Shown: piece by piece, positions 1 through 9,074 of the stretch
Numbering within the stretch: position 1 is the first letter of the stretch
Layout of the letters: the number at the start of each line of letters is the position of its first letter
Origin: Bacteroidota bacterium
GTDB lineage: Bacteria; Bacteroidota; Bacteroidia; Chitinophagales; Chitinophagaceae
Length of the DNA stretch: 64,000 bases
Direction of reading: 5' to 3'
NCBI GenBank assembly: GCA_023416995.1
Contig: JAEZGI010000020.1
Location: forward strand, 1 to 64,000
Translations under genes and position numbers: made by a program
The notes under the pieces: model-generated
What the model saw: the letters and a program-made list of their open reading frames with translations, nothing else
Databases searched by the model: none
What the model was told of the DNA's origin: nothing

Positions 1-338
1 GTATAAATATCCTTGTTAACAGTGCCTGTTGCAGTTTCTTTTGTTTTTGTTGCAACCATAACAAGTGTTTGACGACCTGCATACAAAGGTTGTTCAGTAT
101 AATCTTTAGGATAAGCAGCGAAGTACATTTTAACACCATCTGCACCATTCTTTTTTGCGGTCGCCAGGAAGCCTTCAAGCTCCTCAACACTCCACCATGC
201 ACTCAAAGAATCTTCTTTGCCGATGCGCTCAGAATTCTGTGCCCATCTTTCTTGTTTGTACTCGCGAATTACTGTGTCAACGTGGTTCGTATCAACATAT
301 TTACCGACGCTTATCGAAGTTTTTTCTACTGTAATCAT
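1..338 (-). CDS. Uncharacterised small protein, C-terminus cut by window edge
   Basis: The reading frame runs off the left edge; about 112 codons are present. The function is unknown. Visible features are a WW pair near residues 48-49, a helical stretch, then GADGVKMYF at residues 65-73 followed by a strand TLVMVA at 91-96. This order resembles the protein at 62390-62830, which has GIRIHYG followed by VAVLVGV, so the two probably share a fold and family. I chose the ATG at 338 because the two proteins line up from their first residues; an in-frame ATG at 410 would add 24 residues. No signal peptide or membrane segment is seen. The gene is real on codon and composition grounds, but no role can be assigned. 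Confidence 0.7.
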   Translation of the reverse strand, partial: MITVEKTSISVGKYVDTNHVDTVIREYKQERWAQNSERIGKEDSLSAWWSVEELEGFLATAKKNGADGVKMYFAAYPKDYTEQPLYAGRQTLVMVATKTKETATGTVNKDIY

Positions 339-410
339 ACCCGTTTTGTTTATTGTTTTAAGTGAATCGTATTGACTCAGTAAAAGTAAAACGGCTTCGG
401 GATGAATCAT

Positions 411-910
411 AGACACAAGGGCGTGCTTATCAACTGATTACAAATTAGGATTATTTGTAAAGTCAAGACAGTCAGATTATAGCGCAAAACCTCGCAGAAA
501 TATACCGTTTATTTCCGGGAAATGAAACCGTTCAGTACGCAGAAAAATTACCGTTGGATTACGGGGTATTTTGCACCGCAATTTACTGGGGTGAAAAACA
601 GTTGGATAAAAACGATATGATTAACTCAGAATGAAGATTTTTTTATGAACTTAGAATACGACGTCAAAAGAGCCCGTTTTTAATCTTCAATATCTACCTG
701 AATTTAATTTTTTAAACAGTCTCTTCAAAATATTCCTTTGCGAAAACCATCATTAGCAGAGCAAAGCCTTTCCTGAATACCATCAGCTATTACGCCCTAT
801 CCTATTATTCAGTGCTACCTGTTTCGAAAGGCGGCTGATCGTCAGAAAAACAACCACTCAGCCGGTTGTTTACACCCTGGTGAAACTACGAACAGTATAT
901 AGATTCCATT
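411..910. other. Gene-free stretch with a possible gene remnant
   Basis: This is 500 bp between the minus-strand gene at the left edge and comEC. Most of it is AT-rich and stop-dense. The frame 461-634 (+) reads 57 codons with protein-like composition (for example LAEIYRLFPGNET and KLPLDYGVFCTAIYWGEKQ) but has no ATG, GTG or TTG start. It could be a decayed gene fragment or chance. No tRNA, terminator or full promoter was recognised. Confidence 0.35.
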
Positions 911-2977
911 GTGAATTTATATACTGTTTCTTTTTACAGGGGTTCACCATTCATTCGGATCCTGCTTCCCTTTATGACCGGGATCTTACTCGAACGATTG
1001 TTAAGTATTCCGGTGCTGTATCTCTGGATAACGCTCGCCACCTCATGTGTTATTGTTTTAACCAGCGGCTTTTTACACCTCAGCCTGCAATATCGCTTAT
1101 CATTGTTAAGAGGTATTGCATTAAACATAGTTGTAGCAGCCTGCGGAGCTTTAATGTCTTATTACCTCGATCCGGTTCATAAACCAAATGCACCTGGTAA
1201 AATTTACCAGCCTGATGCACACATCCTTCTTGTTATTCAGGAACCCCTTAGCGAAAAAACAGCCAGCTACAAAACAACCGCAAAAGTTGAATGGTTGTTC
1301 AGGGATAACAATGCCAAAAAATGCGATGGTACCATACTGGTATATTTTGAAAAATCTTCCGCTAACGCTACGATAACATACGGTGACATAATAGTTACAA
1401 AAGCTTCACTTGCGCTTGTAAGCAATACCGGTAATCCGGCAGCATTCGATTATCGCAGTTACTGTTATTTACAGGGAATCCATTTCCAGGTGTATCTCCG
1501 AAAGCAGGATTATGTGCTCACAAATAATAAAAGCAAACAGGCATTTAAAGCATTTATTTTTGATTTGCGTCGCACCATAGTCGCGATACTTGACAGGCAT
1601 ATCAGCAGTGCCAAAGAGGCGGGGCTGGCCGAAGCCTTACTGATCGGATATAAGGATAATCTTGACAGGGATCTTATACAGTCATATTCGAATACAGGGG
1701 TGGTTCATGTGATTGCTATCTCAGGTTTACACCTGGGTCTTATCTATGCCATACTCGTGTTGTTTGTGAAGTATGTAAAAAACAAATGGTTGCGTCTTCT
1801 GATAATTCTGACAGGCATCTGGCTCTTTACGTTGTTAGCAGGTGCTTCGCCCTCAGTAGTAAGATCGGCAGTAATGTTTACATGCATCGCTTTCGGTAAT
1901 GCGTTATCACGGAGGGCTTCAGTATATAACAGTCTTGCAGCTTCCTGTTTTTTACTGCTTAGTTATGATCCGTTCTGGCTCTGGGACACGGGGTTTCAGC
2001 TATCGTATGCCGCCGTTTTAAGTATCATCATATTTCAGAAGCCGGTTTACCAATTGATAAACGTATCCAATAAGCTCCTTGATATGTTATGGAAGACCTG
2101 CGCCGTTACTCTTGCCGCACAGATATTAACCACACCGGTTTGTATGTACTATTTTCACCAGTTTCCAAATCTTTTCCTTGCAGCGAACCTGGTAGCCATA
2201 CCACTTTCGAGCCTGATACTCATACTTGAGATCTTGTTATGCTGTCTTACTTTCTGCCCTCCCGTGGCAAACACGATCGGAAACGTGACGAGCTGGCTCA
2301 TCAGGCTGATGAATAACTATGTGGAGTTAATCGATGGGCACGCGTTTGCCAGTTGGGGGTCGTTACAAATAAGCACGATACAGGTAGTATTGGTTTATGT
2401 GATGATTTCGGGCATCGCTTACTGGTTGTTCGAAACAAAAAAAACAGCGCTGGTAACAGCTGTTTGCGCCACATTTCTTTTTTTTATCTTTCGCACCATA
2501 TCGTTTTTTGATTGCACCTTTCAGCATCGGCTGATCGTATATAACATCCCGCGAACCTCTGCCATTGAATTCATAAATGGGAGGCACTCCTGGTTTATTG
2601 CAGACACTGCACTGATCAATAACCCATCGCTGATGCAATTTCATATACGACCCGCACGGATTCTTTACCGGATAGCCAATATCGCCCCTTTAAGCTTACC
2701 CCGAAATAAAACACTTTTATACACCAAAGCTTCGAAAACCATCCTGATAACCGGTTCTCATGTGTTGCTTAACAAAAGGCCTGACCTGCTGATCTTAACC
2801 GGTAATCCCACCGGCTCCATAACCACAATTGTTCAGGGAGATCTACCCGGCATGATTGTGTTTGACAGCTCACACCCTCAATGGAAAGTAAAGAAATGGA
2901 TGACTGAATGTGAAACCCTTGGCATTCCAGCATTTTCGGTACATGACCAGGGTGCTTTTGTAATGAATTTGAATTAA
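911..2977 (+). CDS. comEC: ComEC/Rec2 family DNA-uptake channel protein
   Basis: This is a polytopic inner-membrane protein of 688 aa, expected to carry single-stranded DNA across the cytoplasmic membrane during natural transformation. Residues about 20-190 look like the N-terminal DUF4131/OB-like region between hydrophobic segments. The Competence domain follows, with the hallmark HVIAISGLHLG at 266-276 and GASPSVVRS at 311-319, then a series of membrane helices to about 510. The last 160 residues are soluble but lack a recognisable metallo-beta-lactamase motif (no HxHxDH), so this is a short form without a nuclease-like domain. The start is a GTG at 911; an ATG at 974 is possible. The -33 box of the purH promoter lies inside the 3' end of this gene. 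comF and radA, also linked to transformation, are at 27-29 kb. Confidence 0.9.
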   Translation: MNLYTVSFYRGSPFIRILLPFMTGILLERLLSIPVLYLWITLATSCVIVLTSGFLHLSLQYRLSLLRGIALNIVVAACGALMSYYLDPVHKPNAPGKIYQPDAHILLVIQEPLSEKTASYKTTAKVEWLFRDNNAKKCDGTILVYFEKSSANATITYGDIIVTKASLALVSNTGNPAAFDYRSYCYLQGIHFQVYLRKQDYVLTNNKSKQAFKAFIFDLRRTIVAILDRHISSAKEAGLAEALLIGYKDNLDRDLIQSYSNTGVVHVIAISGLHLGLIYAILVLFVKYVKNKWLRLLIILTGIWLFTLLAGASPSVVRSAVMFTCIAFGNALSRRASVYNSLAASCFLLLSYDPFWLWDTGFQLSYAAVLSIIIFQKPVYQLINVSNKLLDMLWKTCAVTLAAQILTTPVCMYYFHQFPNLFLAANLVAIPLSSLILILEILLCCLTFCPPVANTIGNVTSWLIRLMNNYVELIDGHAFASWGSLQISTIQVVLVYVMISGIAYWLFETKKTALVTAVCATFLFFIFRTISFFDCTFQHRLIVYNIPRTSAIEFINGRHSWFIADTALINNPSLMQFHIRPARILYRIANIAPLSLPRNKTLLYTKASKTILITGSHVLLNKRPDLLILTGNPTGSITTIVQGDLPGMIVFDSSHPQWKVKKWMTECETLGIPAFSVHDQGAFVMNLN

Positions 2978-2987
2978 AGTACTTTTG
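2957..2987 (+). promoter_or_regulatory. Bacteroidota-type promoter for purH
   Basis: TTTG at 2957-2960, exactly 19 nt, then TACTTTTG at 2980-2987 match the consensus TTTG-N19-TAnnTTTG of the Bacteroidota primary sigma factor at every defined position. The -33 box lies within the last codons of comEC and the -7 box just after its stop. Transcription should begin near 2992, leaving a leader of about 50 nt before the purH ATG at 3042. Confidence 0.75.
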
Positions 2988-3041
2988 CGCCCTTGACAAC
3001 GGATTTTCCGCTGTAAAAAATTCCCACTCAAAAATTGAATC

Positions 3042-4559
3042 ATGAAAATCAAATCGGCGCTAATCTCTGTTTTTTATAAGGATGGTCTTGAACCCATCGT
3101 CAAAACCCTTCATGAGCTGGGGGTAACAATCTATTCCACAGGCGGCACCCAGGCCTTTGTGGAAAAGCTGGGCATCCCCGTGGTTCCGGTAGAATCACTG
3201 ACGACCTATCCTTCCATACTTGGCGGCCGTGTAAAAACACTTCACCCCTCCGTTTTTGGCGGAATTCTTGGCCGACGCGATAATCCGGAAGACGTGAAAG
3301 AAATGGAGCAGTATAAAATTCCGGTCCTTGACCTGGTTATTGTAGATCTGTATCCTTTCGAGGAAACAGTTGCCTCCACGAGCGAAGAAAAAGCCATTAT
3401 AGAGAAAATTGATATCGGCGGGCCCTCCATGATTCGCGGAGCAGCAAAAAATTTCCGCGACGTGTTGGTAGTAGCGGCGAAAAAAGATTATGCAGAGTTG
3501 GAGCAATTGCTGAAAGCACAAGGCGGTGAAACAACCATCGAACAAAGAAAGCGATTTGCAGCCAGGGCTTTCGAAACTGTGGCGCATTATGATGTTGCCA
3601 TCGCAAAATACTTTAACCAGGAAGAAAGTCTTTATTTTCTTGAATCAAGCTTTGGTCCGAAAATCATGCGCTATGGTGAAAACCCGCATCAGTCGGGCGT
3701 TTTCTATGGCGATTATGACAAAACATTTAAACAGCTTAATGGTAAGGAACTCTCATACAATAACCTGGTTGATGTAGATGCCGCTGTGCAACTGATCCGT
3801 GAGTTCCCAGGCAACAGCAGTGAGTTCACTTTTGGCATCATCAAACACACAAATGTTTGTGGTATTGCTGCCCGTCCTTCTGTGAAACAAAGTTGGGATG
3901 ATGCGCTGGCGGGTGACCCCGAAAGTGCTTTTGGTGGTGTATTGGTTTGCAATGGCACCATTGATAAAGCAACGGCGGACGCTATCAACGAGATCTTTTT
4001 TGAAGTACTGCTCGCCCCGGCTTTTGATGAAGATGCGCTTGCGGTATTGAAATCAAAAAAGAACCGTATCCTCCTGGAACTGAAACCTTCTGCCGCACCC
4101 GGCAGCCAGTTTAAATCGCTCCTCGGCGGTGTTCTGGCCCAGGGAACAGACGAGGGCAACTATAATAAATGGGAAGAGGTTGGTGGTGCCGAATCCACAT
4201 CTGAGCAAAAAGAAAACCTTTCCTTCGCTAACCTCGTATGTAAACATCTTAAGTCAAACGCCATTGCACTGGTAAAAAATAAACAACTTGTTGGAAAAGG
4301 TTGTGGTCAAACCAGCCGTATTGATGCACTGCGTCATGCAATAGAAAAGGCTAAGCAGTTTAAATTTGATCTTAACGACGCAGTACTGGCCAGTGATGCC
4401 TTTTTCCCTTTCAATGATTGCGTTCAGATCGGTCATGAAGCAGGTATCAAAGCCTTTATACAACCCGGCGGTTCAGTTCGTGACAAAGATTCGATCGAAT
4501 ACTGCAAACAAAATAACCTTGTGATGGTAATGAGTGGCACCCGCCACTTCCGCCACTAA
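3042..4559 (+). CDS. purH: Bifunctional AICAR transformylase / IMP cyclohydrolase
   Basis: It catalyses the last two steps of de novo purine synthesis: formylation of AICAR with 10-formyl-THF, then ring closure to IMP. The 505-aa length is normal. The N-terminal IMP cyclohydrolase (MGS-like) domain spans about 1-195, with STGGTQ at 32-37, GGRVKTLHP at 61-69 and IDIGGPSMIR at 123-132. The transformylase domain spans about 200-505, with YGENPHQ at 211-217 and the catalytic Lys-His pair in KHTNVCG at 268-274. The protein is cytosolic. It has its own promoter (2957-2987) and is not obviously in an operon with other pur genes. The ATG start is unambiguous. Confidence 0.97.
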   Translation: MKIKSALISVFYKDGLEPIVKTLHELGVTIYSTGGTQAFVEKLGIPVVPVESLTTYPSILGGRVKTLHPSVFGGILGRRDNPEDVKEMEQYKIPVLDLVIVDLYPFEETVASTSEEKAIIEKIDIGGPSMIRGAAKNFRDVLVVAAKKDYAELEQLLKAQGGETTIEQRKRFAARAFETVAHYDVAIAKYFNQEESLYFLESSFGPKIMRYGENPHQSGVFYGDYDKTFKQLNGKELSYNNLVDVDAAVQLIREFPGNSSEFTFGIIKHTNVCGIAARPSVKQSWDDALAGDPESAFGGVLVCNGTIDKATADAINEIFFEVLLAPAFDEDALAVLKSKKNRILLELKPSAAPGSQFKSLLGGVLAQGTDEGNYNKWEEVGGAESTSEQKENLSFANLVCKHLKSNAIALVKNKQLVGKGCGQTSRIDALRHAIEKAKQFKFDLNDAVLASDAFFPFNDCVQIGHEAGIKAFIQPGGSVRDKDSIEYCKQNNLVMVMSGTRHFRH

Positions 4560-4607
4560 TCAGATTGTTGGCCGGCATATCTTAAACGCATTTAATAAAC
4601 TTATCCA

Positions 4608-5516
4608 TTGAGTGTCGCAAAGGGAACAGTACGGGTCAGGGCATTGATAGCACTGGCAATGGTTTGTTTTTTTTGGGGTACCACGTGGATTGCGAGTAAA
4701 GAAGGCGTTAAACATATGCCGGCGCTCCAACTTGCCGGTATCAGACAATCACTCGGAGGAATACTGTATTGCATCTACTTTATTGCAAAAGGTTATCGCT
4801 TTCCAAAGGGTCGTGAATGGTGGCCGGTGATTGTACTCAGCATGTTAAACTTTGTTCTTACTAATGGTTTAACAACGCTTGGACTGAAATACATTACAGC
4901 TGGCCTGGGCGCGATCATGTCTGCTATCTTCCCGTTGTGGGTTGTACTGATCGGTCTTTTCAGAACGGGTAAATTACCACCTCTGAAGGCTATGACAGGC
5001 TTGTTCCTTGGTTTCGGCGGCATCTGTATAATCTTCTATGAACACCTCGAACATCTTCTGGTGGCAGAATTCAGATATGGAATCATCCTTTCTATAATCG
5101 CTTCATGGACCTGGGCACTCGGTACCATGTACACCAAAAGCCAGGCAACAAAATTTAACCCTTATTTCAGTATTGGTTTGCAGATGGTGATATCGGGCAT
5201 CATTATGGGAGGCGCTGCCGGCGCTACAGGAAATACGATGCCATTGAGTGATATCCCCTGGCCCGCCTGGGCCTCTATTGGCTACCTTGTCATCTTTGGA
5301 TCGGTTATTTCTTTTGTGGCTTATTTGTATTCATTACAACATCTTCCCACCGAACAGGCTTCCATATATGCGTACCTGAACCCGGTTATAGCCGTGATAT
5401 CAGGCTTCCTGGTGTATGGAGATCCTTTAACCCTGGCGCTTGCACTTGGTGGTGCCGTGATATTATACGGAGTATATCTCATCAATAACGTTTATAAAAA
5501 AACATCATCGGGCTAA
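4608..5516 (+). CDS. EamA/DMT-superfamily transporter
   Basis: This is a 302-aa inner-membrane protein with about ten hydrophobic helices in two EamA halves (about 8-140 and 150-295), the layout of drug/metabolite exporters of the RhaT/YdcZ type. The first helix carries the common CFFWGTTWIA pattern. The substrate cannot be read from the sequence; relatives export amino acids or other small metabolites. The start is a TTG at 4608, 48 bp after purH, and no better ATG places the first helix correctly. The gene may be co-transcribed with purH because no terminator is seen between them. Confidence 0.87.
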   Translation: MSVAKGTVRVRALIALAMVCFFWGTTWIASKEGVKHMPALQLAGIRQSLGGILYCIYFIAKGYRFPKGREWWPVIVLSMLNFVLTNGLTTLGLKYITAGLGAIMSAIFPLWVVLIGLFRTGKLPPLKAMTGLFLGFGGICIIFYEHLEHLLVAEFRYGIILSIIASWTWALGTMYTKSQATKFNPYFSIGLQMVISGIIMGGAAGATGNTMPLSDIPWPAWASIGYLVIFGSVISFVAYLYSLQHLPTEQASIYAYLNPVIAVISGFLVYGDPLTLALALGGAVILYGVYLINNVYKKTSSG

Positions 5517-5578
5517 ATGTTGAAGGCAGTGAACTCACCAACAACTTCAACGCTGAAGATCAACGACAATGAAGGATA

Positions 5579-6910
5579 TTACAAAGAAGCATCGGAGTAG
5601 GCATCCCAATAAACTGTTTCTTTCATAAACAACTCAAACATCTCGCGCCAGCCTTTCGCACTTTCATTATAACCCAAAAGATGATTGTGCCAGATAGTTG
5701 TTATCGTCCCATTCAAACGTTTTACAGTATCATAATAACCGGTCAGTTCGAGATAAGCTTCCTGCGGGGTTTGATTTTGTTCAAACAAACAATTTGCATC
5801 CATAAAACAAAACGGGTGCATGGTAAGTGTAGTCGCCTCTTCCCTTAGCAGATCGTACCATTTGTAAGAAGAGCAAACCGATGCGCGGAAACCATTGATC
5901 GAACCATATCCCATGGAAAAATCATCGGTGATGCCGTCCCGAATTAATAAACGGAATGTTTCCGGTGTTTGGAATCGGATATAATGCTGGCGCGAAATAT
6001 TAACCGTTTTGTCAATCACCACCTCGAGCCATTCTTTTTCTTCTTTCAACAAATCAGGATGATCACCTGTTTGCCATGATGGATGTAAGCCGGTTTCATA
6101 TCGGCTGGCATAATACTCAATCAGGTCCCTGAATGGTTTTTTATTGGTTGAAATATTTTTATCGTAGCCAGACTGCTTTTTAGCAACAAGGAAAAAATAA
6201 TAGGGCTTCAATCTGCAATAGAGATGTAAGGCATCGAGCCATTCGTAGCAATCAAAAGGATCCTGCTTCCTGCCACGTAATACCCGCCAGCGATCGACAA
6301 CCTGTTGCCAGTCGCCAGACAGTATAGAGCGAAGAAAACCACCTGCTGTGCGCAGCGCGCCCTTATACAGGTATGAATAAGCTATATCAACATCATAAGT
6401 AATATTGCATACAAATTGCTGGCGTTTGAATTGCAACCGGGGATAAAAATTTGCCAGTGCATCCTTCAAAGCAGCCAGCCAGATATTGATGACTGGCTGG
6501 CTCAGAAAGCCTTCGCGAAAAGCAATTGAATTGGTGTGAGCATACCTGCCATACTCATCTTTCGTATGAGACTGATATTCTTCATACCGGCTCAAAAGAT
6601 AAAAGGATGCAGCAAAGACATCAAAAGGAAAATCGCCGGTTGCCTGGTATAAAGCTTTTGTTTTTTCAAAACTGATTGTATCGGGAAGCCGGGTTTCAGT
6701 ACCGGTTTCAAACAAAAGTTCCACGGGTCTTACAGTAAAAATTTTACCGGGAAATTGCTGGTTGGAATAATTAATACGGGGCAGTTCCGAAGCGGCAAAA
6801 AACCCGGAATCATTTGTAAGCACAACAGGGCTTTCAAACAGCTCTGAGCCGATAAAATCCAGGATGTATCGCAGGCGTGGAGTGCTGCTGGCAGCAAAAA
6901 CTAATACCAT
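5579..6910 (-). CDS. DUF7033 / polysaccharide deacetylase family protein
   Basis: This 443-aa cytosolic-looking protein has no signal peptide. The N-terminal about 100 residues resemble the DUF7033 region found before polysaccharide-deacetylase-like (NodB fold) domains in Bacteroidota. The central and C-terminal part has an Asp-rich strand TYDVDIAYSY and ETGLHPSW, consistent with the metal-site Asp and His motifs of carbohydrate esterase family 4. A substrate is not evident. It faces purH/EamA convergently and lies downstream of the lutB-like gene with 70 bp between them. The family is assigned with moderate confidence; activity is not certain because the second conserved motif differs from classical deacetylases. 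Confidence 0.75.
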   Translation of the reverse strand: MVLVFAASSTPRLRYILDFIGSELFESPVVLTNDSGFFAASELPRINYSNQQFPGKIFTVRPVELLFETGTETRLPDTISFEKTKALYQATGDFPFDVFAASFYLLSRYEEYQSHTKDEYGRYAHTNSIAFREGFLSQPVINIWLAALKDALANFYPRLQFKRQQFVCNITYDVDIAYSYLYKGALRTAGGFLRSILSGDWQQVVDRWRVLRGRKQDPFDCYEWLDALHLYCRLKPYYFFLVAKKQSGYDKNISTNKKPFRDLIEYYASRYETGLHPSWQTGDHPDLLKEEKEWLEVVIDKTVNISRQHYIRFQTPETFRLLIRDGITDDFSMGYGSINGFRASVCSSYKWYDLLREEATTLTMHPFCFMDANCLFEQNQTPQEAYLELTGYYDTVKRLNGTITTIWHNHLLGYNESAKGWREMFELFMKETVYWDAYSDASL

Positions 6911-6980
6911 CGGGTAAGATAAGGTTAAATAAACTTAGCACTGGATGCCCTGGCAATGATACGATAGTTTCAAATCAATG

Positions 6981-8372
6981 TCAACGTTCCGCATTTGGTA
7001 AACCGTGCTTCTCCTGCCATTGCTGGTTGAAAGTTTTATCAGCAAAATCGAGCCCGCCACGATGGGCAGCCCACCCTTTGAACGCTTTGTTTACCATCCA
7101 GTTTTTTATCTTTTTTGAGCCACGGTTCATGTGTTTACGATTCAAACTTGCTGTTCTCCAGACCTTCCAGGCAAGTTTCTCCGCTGTTGGTGCCAGTCCA
7201 CTGTCGGCGGCCTCATAGCGGTTTTCAAGCAACAATTCGTGCAAATTGATTTTCACGGCGCATACCTCTGTGCAATTACCGCACAAAGAGGAAGCATGAC
7301 TAAGATGTTTCCATTCTTTCATACCGGCCAAATGCGGTGTTATCACCGATCCGATCGGGCCACTGTATGTGGTGCCATAAGCATGTCCACCAATGTTCTT
7401 GTAAATGGGACAGGCGTTCAGACAGGCGCCGCACCGGATACAATACAAACTCTCCCGCGAAACCGGGTTGTCGAGGATGTTGGTCCTGCCGTTGTCCAGC
7501 AAAATAACATACATATCTTCCGGTCCATCGTGTTCACCGGGCTGCCGGGGGCCACAAACGACTGAGTTGTACACAGTCATTCTCTGGCCCGTACCATAGG
7601 TGGCAAGCAGTGGCCAGAATAAGCCAAGATCTGTAAGCGAAGGCACTATTTTTTCGATACCTACAATCACTATATGGGTGCCGGGAAAAGCTGCACTGAG
7701 GCGCGCGTTCCCTTCATTTTCCGTGATAGCGATACCGCCGATGTCAGACACTATAAAATTTGCACCGGTGATGCCAACTTCGGCAGCAGGATATTTCTTC
7801 CGGAGATTTTCACGCGCAACCAGGGTCAGTTGCTGCGGTGTAAGATTAGGTGGCGTATGAAGTTTCTCATAAAACAGTTTGGCCACATCCTCTTTGCTTT
7901 TGTGCATGGCCGGGGTCACAATATGATAAGGCGGTTCGCCATCAAGTTGCTGTATATATTCACCCAGATCTGTTTCAACACTTTCAATATTATTATCAGC
8001 AAGGAAATTGTTGAGGTGAATTTCCTCCGTAACCATGCTTTTGCTTTTCACAACCGTCTTGCAATCTTTTGCACGGCAAATTTCCAGCACTGCTGCCAGG
8101 GCCTGTTTGCTGTTTTCGGCCCAGATAACCTTTCCGCCACGTTGTGTGAAATTCGCTTCAAAATTTTCAAGTTGCTGATCAAGTGTTTCAATTGCCCGCC
8201 ACTTGATGTTTTTGGCCCTTTCTCTTGCGAGGTTATGTTCAAAGAACTGCGCCTTGCCAAGGGGAACCGTGTTATTGTATTTGCTGATATTGAAATTCAC
8301 CTTGAACCGATGGTCAAGATCAGCTGCCTTGATGGTACTTTTGGCTTTGAATGTGGAAGCGTTTTCTGACAT
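6981..8372 (-). CDS. lutB: LutB-like LUD-domain iron-sulfur protein
   Basis: It is related to the iron-sulfur subunit of the LutABC L-lactate oxidation complex. The 463-aa protein has an LUD (DUF162) domain over about 65-300 and a ferredoxin-like C-terminus. Cys311, Cys314, Cys317 and Cys321 (CIRCGACLNACP) and Cys364, Cys367 and Cys371 are positioned to bind two 4Fe-4S clusters. Families with this architecture transfer electrons from lactate or related hydroxy acids. No lutA or lutC gene is nearby, so partners must be encoded elsewhere or the protein serves another redox role. It starts 27 bp after the DUF3109 gene, which suggests co-transcription. Confidence 0.88.
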   Translation of the reverse strand: MSENASTFKAKSTIKAADLDHRFKVNFNISKYNNTVPLGKAQFFEHNLARERAKNIKWRAIETLDQQLENFEANFTQRGGKVIWAENSKQALAAVLEICRAKDCKTVVKSKSMVTEEIHLNNFLADNNIESVETDLGEYIQQLDGEPPYHIVTPAMHKSKEDVAKLFYEKLHTPPNLTPQQLTLVARENLRKKYPAAEVGITGANFIVSDIGGIAITENEGNARLSAAFPGTHIVIVGIEKIVPSLTDLGLFWPLLATYGTGQRMTVYNSVVCGPRQPGEHDGPEDMYVILLDNGRTNILDNPVSRESLYCIRCGACLNACPIYKNIGGHAYGTTYSGPIGSVITPHLAGMKEWKHLSHASSLCGNCTEVCAVKINLHELLLENRYEAADSGLAPTAEKLAWKVWRTASLNRKHMNRGSKKIKNWMVNKAFKGWAAHRGGLDFADKTFNQQWQEKHGLPNAER

Positions 8373-8399
8373 TTTCTCTGCTGTTATTCTCTCTCTGCA

Positions 8400-8996
8400 T
8401 TATTTTTTTTCGGGGCCCGTCTGGTAATAATCCTGTGCAACCTTATCAAGCGCATTATAAAACGGCTCGCCGTACTTGCGAATAATGGGTTCTTTCAAAA
8501 ACTGGTAAACCGGCACTTTGAGCTTTTTGCCAAGGGAGCAAGCCGGCTTGCATAAGGTTTCTCTTGGTTCATAGTTCATCCTGTCAAAACTGCCTTTTTT
8601 ACCAGGATTATTTATTATCGGATAGAAGTGACAACTGATAGGCTTTTTCCAGGAAACCTTCCCATCGCGGTATGCCTGCTCAATGGCGCATTTGATGACA
8701 CCCTGCTCGTCATAAAAACCATAAGCACAAAGTTTGCCTTCAATCGTTGGGGTAACCCAGCCGAACTCTACATCATAAACATAACGGCCATGTTTTTCGA
8801 TCCAGGCCAATCCCTCTTTACTGAGGTAAGGTTCAATAACGTCAAATATTTCGTTGATAGTTCCGAGCTCTGATTTTTCAAGGGGTGCACCAGCATCTCC
8901 ATCTTCACAGCAACCGCCCTTGCATTTGGTAAGATCGCACACGAACTGCTGTGATATCACATCTTCACTGATTAAAACATTGTCTATCGCAATCAC
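8400..8996 (-). CDS. DUF3109 family cysteine-rich protein
   Basis: This is a conserved Bacteroidota protein of unknown function, about 198 aa. The N-terminal CDLTKCKGGCC and later cysteines around ISCHFYP and LCKPACSLG suggest a metal or Fe-S site, as in the YkgJ/DUF3109 group. I chose the GTG at 8996 because family members begin with IAIDNVLISEDV-like sequence. The reading frame stays open to an ATG at 9071, but those extra 25 residues (rich in Cys, Leu and Lys) do not look like part of the family. It lies between gldD and lutB on the same strand, within 80 bp of gldD. Confidence 0.85.
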   Translation of the reverse strand: MIAIDNVLISEDVISQQFVCDLTKCKGGCCEDGDAGAPLEKSELGTINEIFDVIEPYLSKEGLAWIEKHGRYVYDVEFGWVTPTIEGKLCAYGFYDEQGVIKCAIEQAYRDGKVSWKKPISCHFYPIINNPGKKGSFDRMNYEPRETLCKPACSLGKKLKVPVYQFLKEPIIRKYGEPFYNALDKVAQDYYQTGPEKK

Positions 8997-9074
8997 AAAA
9001 ACTTTTTTACAAATGTAACCAATAAGGCGCAGGCAAAGGGCACAATCATTACCGGCCCCGGGGGGCGCCAAATT

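Noticed and set aside
880..1182. A 100-codon frame overlapping the start of comEC
   Set aside because: It is out of frame with comEC, overlaps its well-supported N-terminal region and has no protein-like pattern.
7674..8369. A 231-codon plus-strand frame antisense to lutB
   Set aside because: It lies wholly within the well-supported lutB gene and has no recognisable domain.
8997..9071. N-terminal extension of the DUF3109 protein to an upstream ATG
   Set aside because: The extra 25 residues do not match the family N-terminus, whereas the GTG at 8996 does.
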